A stretch of 7,296 bases of DNA from contig JACMOE010000660.1 of assembly GCA_014378185.1 (NCBI GenBank), positions 1-7,296 of the forward strand, given 5' to 3'. This document shows positions 6,382-7,296 of the stretch, piece by piece. The notes below the pieces were generated by a model. The model did no database searches. It was given only the letters and a program-made list of their open reading frames with translations, and was not told the origin of the DNA. The DNA is from Gemmatimonadaceae bacterium. Lineage in GTDB: Bacteria; Gemmatimonadota; Gemmatimonadetes; Gemmatimonadales; Gemmatimonadaceae. Position 1 is the first letter of the stretch. Every line of letters starts with the position of its first letter. Position numbers and translations under genes: made by a program.

Positions 6382-6471
6382 GTGACGCGTCCATCGTTGC
6401 CGTCCTTCATTGCGCTCGACTGGGAGACCTCGTCGCTTCGTGCATCGCTGCCCGACGATGGCGAGCGGCGA
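6382..6471 (+). pseudogene. N-terminal remnant of a 2-keto-3-deoxygalactonokinase-like (DgoK) sugar kinase
   Basis: From a GTG at 6382, 13 bases after the methyltransferase stop, the frame reads MTRPSLPSFIALDWETSSLR and then ASLPDDGE. This matches the N-terminus of DgoK-type kinases (compare 'Y-I-A-I-D-W-G-S-T-N-L-R-A-W-L' in E. coli), where D-W-G-[TS] begins the phosphate-1 loop of the ASKHA fold. Here the near-invariant glycine is Glu (GAG for GGG). Similarity is lost after about 30 residues, where the frame enters the opposite strand of the lipoprotein gene, and it stops by 6573 at 63 codons against about 290-330 for a full kinase. I infer a stub left by deletion or rearrangement. The match rests on about 15 residues recalled from the family, so a chance resemblance is possible. 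Confidence 0.5.
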
Positions 6472-6478
6472 TGGGATG

Positions 6479-6946
6479 CTACGGCACGGCCCGAAAGACT
6501 CTCGGCGTTGGATCAAAGGACTTCAGCGTCGTCCCCGACTCGACGAGGTCGAGTTGCAACGCGGATCCCGTAATGCGGCCGTGCACGACGATCGAAGGCA
6601 CGGTGCCACCACCAAGCGTCATCACGATCGCATCGGATGTCGTCGTGACCCGGCCGCCCAGCGTATCGGTGAACGTGGCATTGTACTGCGGCACGTCGCA
6701 GGCCAGTCGTCGTTGGGTGACCTGCGAAACAACGTCAGGCGAAGAAAAAGCGAGCTGCTGCATCACGTAGAGTTCGTCGCACGAGTACGATGCTCCGCCC
6801 GGTGACGCCGAGATGGACACTATGCGGCGACCCGTTGAAGTCGGCAACGCCAGTCCGTTGTAGCTGACCAGGTCATACCGGCTTGCCAATCTGCCGACCG
6901 GCTCGCTCGGGATCGTGTCGCCACACGAGACGATCAGCGTGAGCAT
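6479..6946 (-). CDS. Small hypothetical lipoprotein with a shortened signal peptide
   Basis: The 155-residue frame begins MLTLIVSCGDTIPSEPVGR, followed by 'Y-D-L-V-S-Y-N-G-L-A-L-P' (24-35). The I-V-S-C segment looks like a lipobox with Cys8 as the lipidation site, but only seven residues precede it and there is no positively charged start; a normal lipoprotein signal has about 15-22 residues. Upstream codons in frame (back to at least 7030) contain no ATG, GTG or TTG. The rest looks like a compact beta-rich domain, with Cys56 and Cys83 that could form a disulfide. The 'Y-x-L-x-x-x-N-G-x-x-L-P' opening recalls small lipoproteins common in Gemmatimonadota; no function is known. I think the 5' end is lost at a junction near 6945, so this may be a broken gene. 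The C-terminal end appears complete. Confidence 0.6.
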   Translation of the reverse strand: MLTLIVSCGDTIPSEPVGRLASRYDLVSYNGLALPTSTGRRIVSISASPGGASYSCDELYVMQQLAFSSPDVVSQVTQRRLACDVPQYNATFTDTLGGRVTTTSDAIVMTLGGGTVPSIVVHGRITGSALQLDLVESGTTLKSFDPTPRVFRAVP

Positions 6947-7296
6947 GCTGGCGCGGACACAATTCGCGACGTCGGATTGGCTCTCTGCGGAGAAAGAAGC
7001 GAAGATCCTGCGGGCGCTGGGATATGACCGGTCGGTCGTGGGGCCGATGCTGGTTCGATCCTATGCGATGCAGAAGCGGTGGCCGGACATTCTGGCCGAT
7101 ATTCCGGCGGTCGCGGCGAAGCCGGAGGAGCAGGCGATGAACCTGGCCTTGCGGAGCGTCGCATACTTCGGGATGGGTGATCTGAACCAGGCGCAGAGCC
7201 TGGTGGAGGCGGCTGGCAAGCTGTCGCCGGATGAGGTGCTGGTCCATTTGCAGCGGGCGCGGATTGCGTTGGCGCGAAAAGATGCTGAGTTGGGTC
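6945..7296 (+). CDS. TPR-repeat protein fragment, resembling PEP-CTERM system TPR lipoprotein (PrsT type), open at the right edge
   Basis: From ATG 6945 the frame is open to the window end (117 codons). It starts MLARTQFATSDWLSAEKEAK, then ILRALGYDRSVVGPMLVRSY and AMQKRWPDILADIP. Further repeats follow, such as 'A-L-R-S-V-A-Y-F-G-M-G-D-L-N-Q-A-Q-S-L-V' and 'H-L-Q-R-A-R-I-A-L-A-R-K-D-A-E-L-G'. The alternating 'A-x-x-x-x-G-D-x-x-x-A' pattern is that of tetratricopeptide helices. The run 'S-A-E-K-E ... L-G-Y-D ... V-V-x-P-M-L-V-R-S-Y' resembles the long TPR lipoproteins linked to exosortase/PEP-CTERM systems, but those carry a signal peptide and about 60 or more residues before this point. None is present here: upstream, the frame is the opposite strand of the lipoprotein gene. 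It is therefore either 5'-truncated or joined artificially. TPR call good, PrsT call tentative. Confidence 0.6.
   Translation, partial: MLARTQFATSDWLSAEKEAKILRALGYDRSVVGPMLVRSYAMQKRWPDILADIPAVAAKPEEQAMNLALRSVAYFGMGDLNQAQSLVEAAGKLSPDEVLVHLQRARIALARKDAELG

Noticed and set aside
6439..6465. Possible hairpin CATCG...CGATG downstream of the methyltransferase gene
   Set aside because: Short stem, no T tract, and it lies within the kinase-like remnant; not convincing as a terminator.

Overview
This is a GC-rich window with tightly packed genes. The gene set and one protein signature (YDLVSYNGLALP in a small lipoprotein, which resembles the 'Y-x-L-x-x-V/Y-N-G-x-x-L-P' start of many small Gemmatimonadota lipoproteins) suggest a Gemmatimonadota-like bacterium. 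That assignment is inference from memory, not a search.

Layout. The minus strand carries an acyl-CoA metabolism cluster in two blocks. The upstream block (right to left) is a stand-alone cobalamin-binding protein of the methylmalonyl-CoA mutase C-terminal type (5670-5254), then a biotin-dependent acyl-CoA carboxylase carboxyltransferase subunit (5246-3639). The downstream block is an AtuA/DUF1446 protein (1848-475), a small AtuA-like partner (478-119), and the first 40 codons of an enoyl-CoA hydratase (122 to the left edge). The last three genes are chained by ATGA start/stop overlaps. Between the blocks, on the plus strand, sits an exported serine beta-lactamase-like hydrolase (2153-3622).

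The key observation is a scar. About 55 bases just upstream of the AtuA start, including its start codon, are a decayed copy of the last 59 bases of the carboxyltransferase gene. The ghost TGA stop still overlaps the AtuA ATG. The simplest reading is that carboxyltransferase and AtuA were once joined by the same ATGA overlap, and that the hydrolase gene now sits in the middle of a formerly continuous operon. Each minus-strand block has a candidate promoter with a shared pattern, TTGCCG-N16-GCTAA(A)CTTCAC. The hydrolase has its own TTGACG-N17-GATACT candidate.

Together the minus-strand genes look like part of a pathway that degrades branched or unsaturated acyl-CoA (carboxylation, hydration, and possibly B12-dependent rearrangement). 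The biotin carboxylase subunit and the catalytic mutase subunit are not in the window.

Right end. A small membrane methyltransferase of the isoprenylcysteine methyltransferase type (5859-6368, plus) is followed by a patch of broken genes. These are the N-terminal stub of a sugar-kinase-like gene (2-keto-3-deoxygalactonokinase type, 6382 to about 6471), a lipoprotein whose signal peptide is cut short (6946-6479, minus), and, head-to-head with it, a TPR protein fragment lacking its expected N-terminus (6945 to the right edge, plus). The last two truncations meet at the same point, so a deletion, rearrangement or assembly chimera near 6945 should be considered. No RNA genes, CRISPR arrays or insertion sequences were seen.
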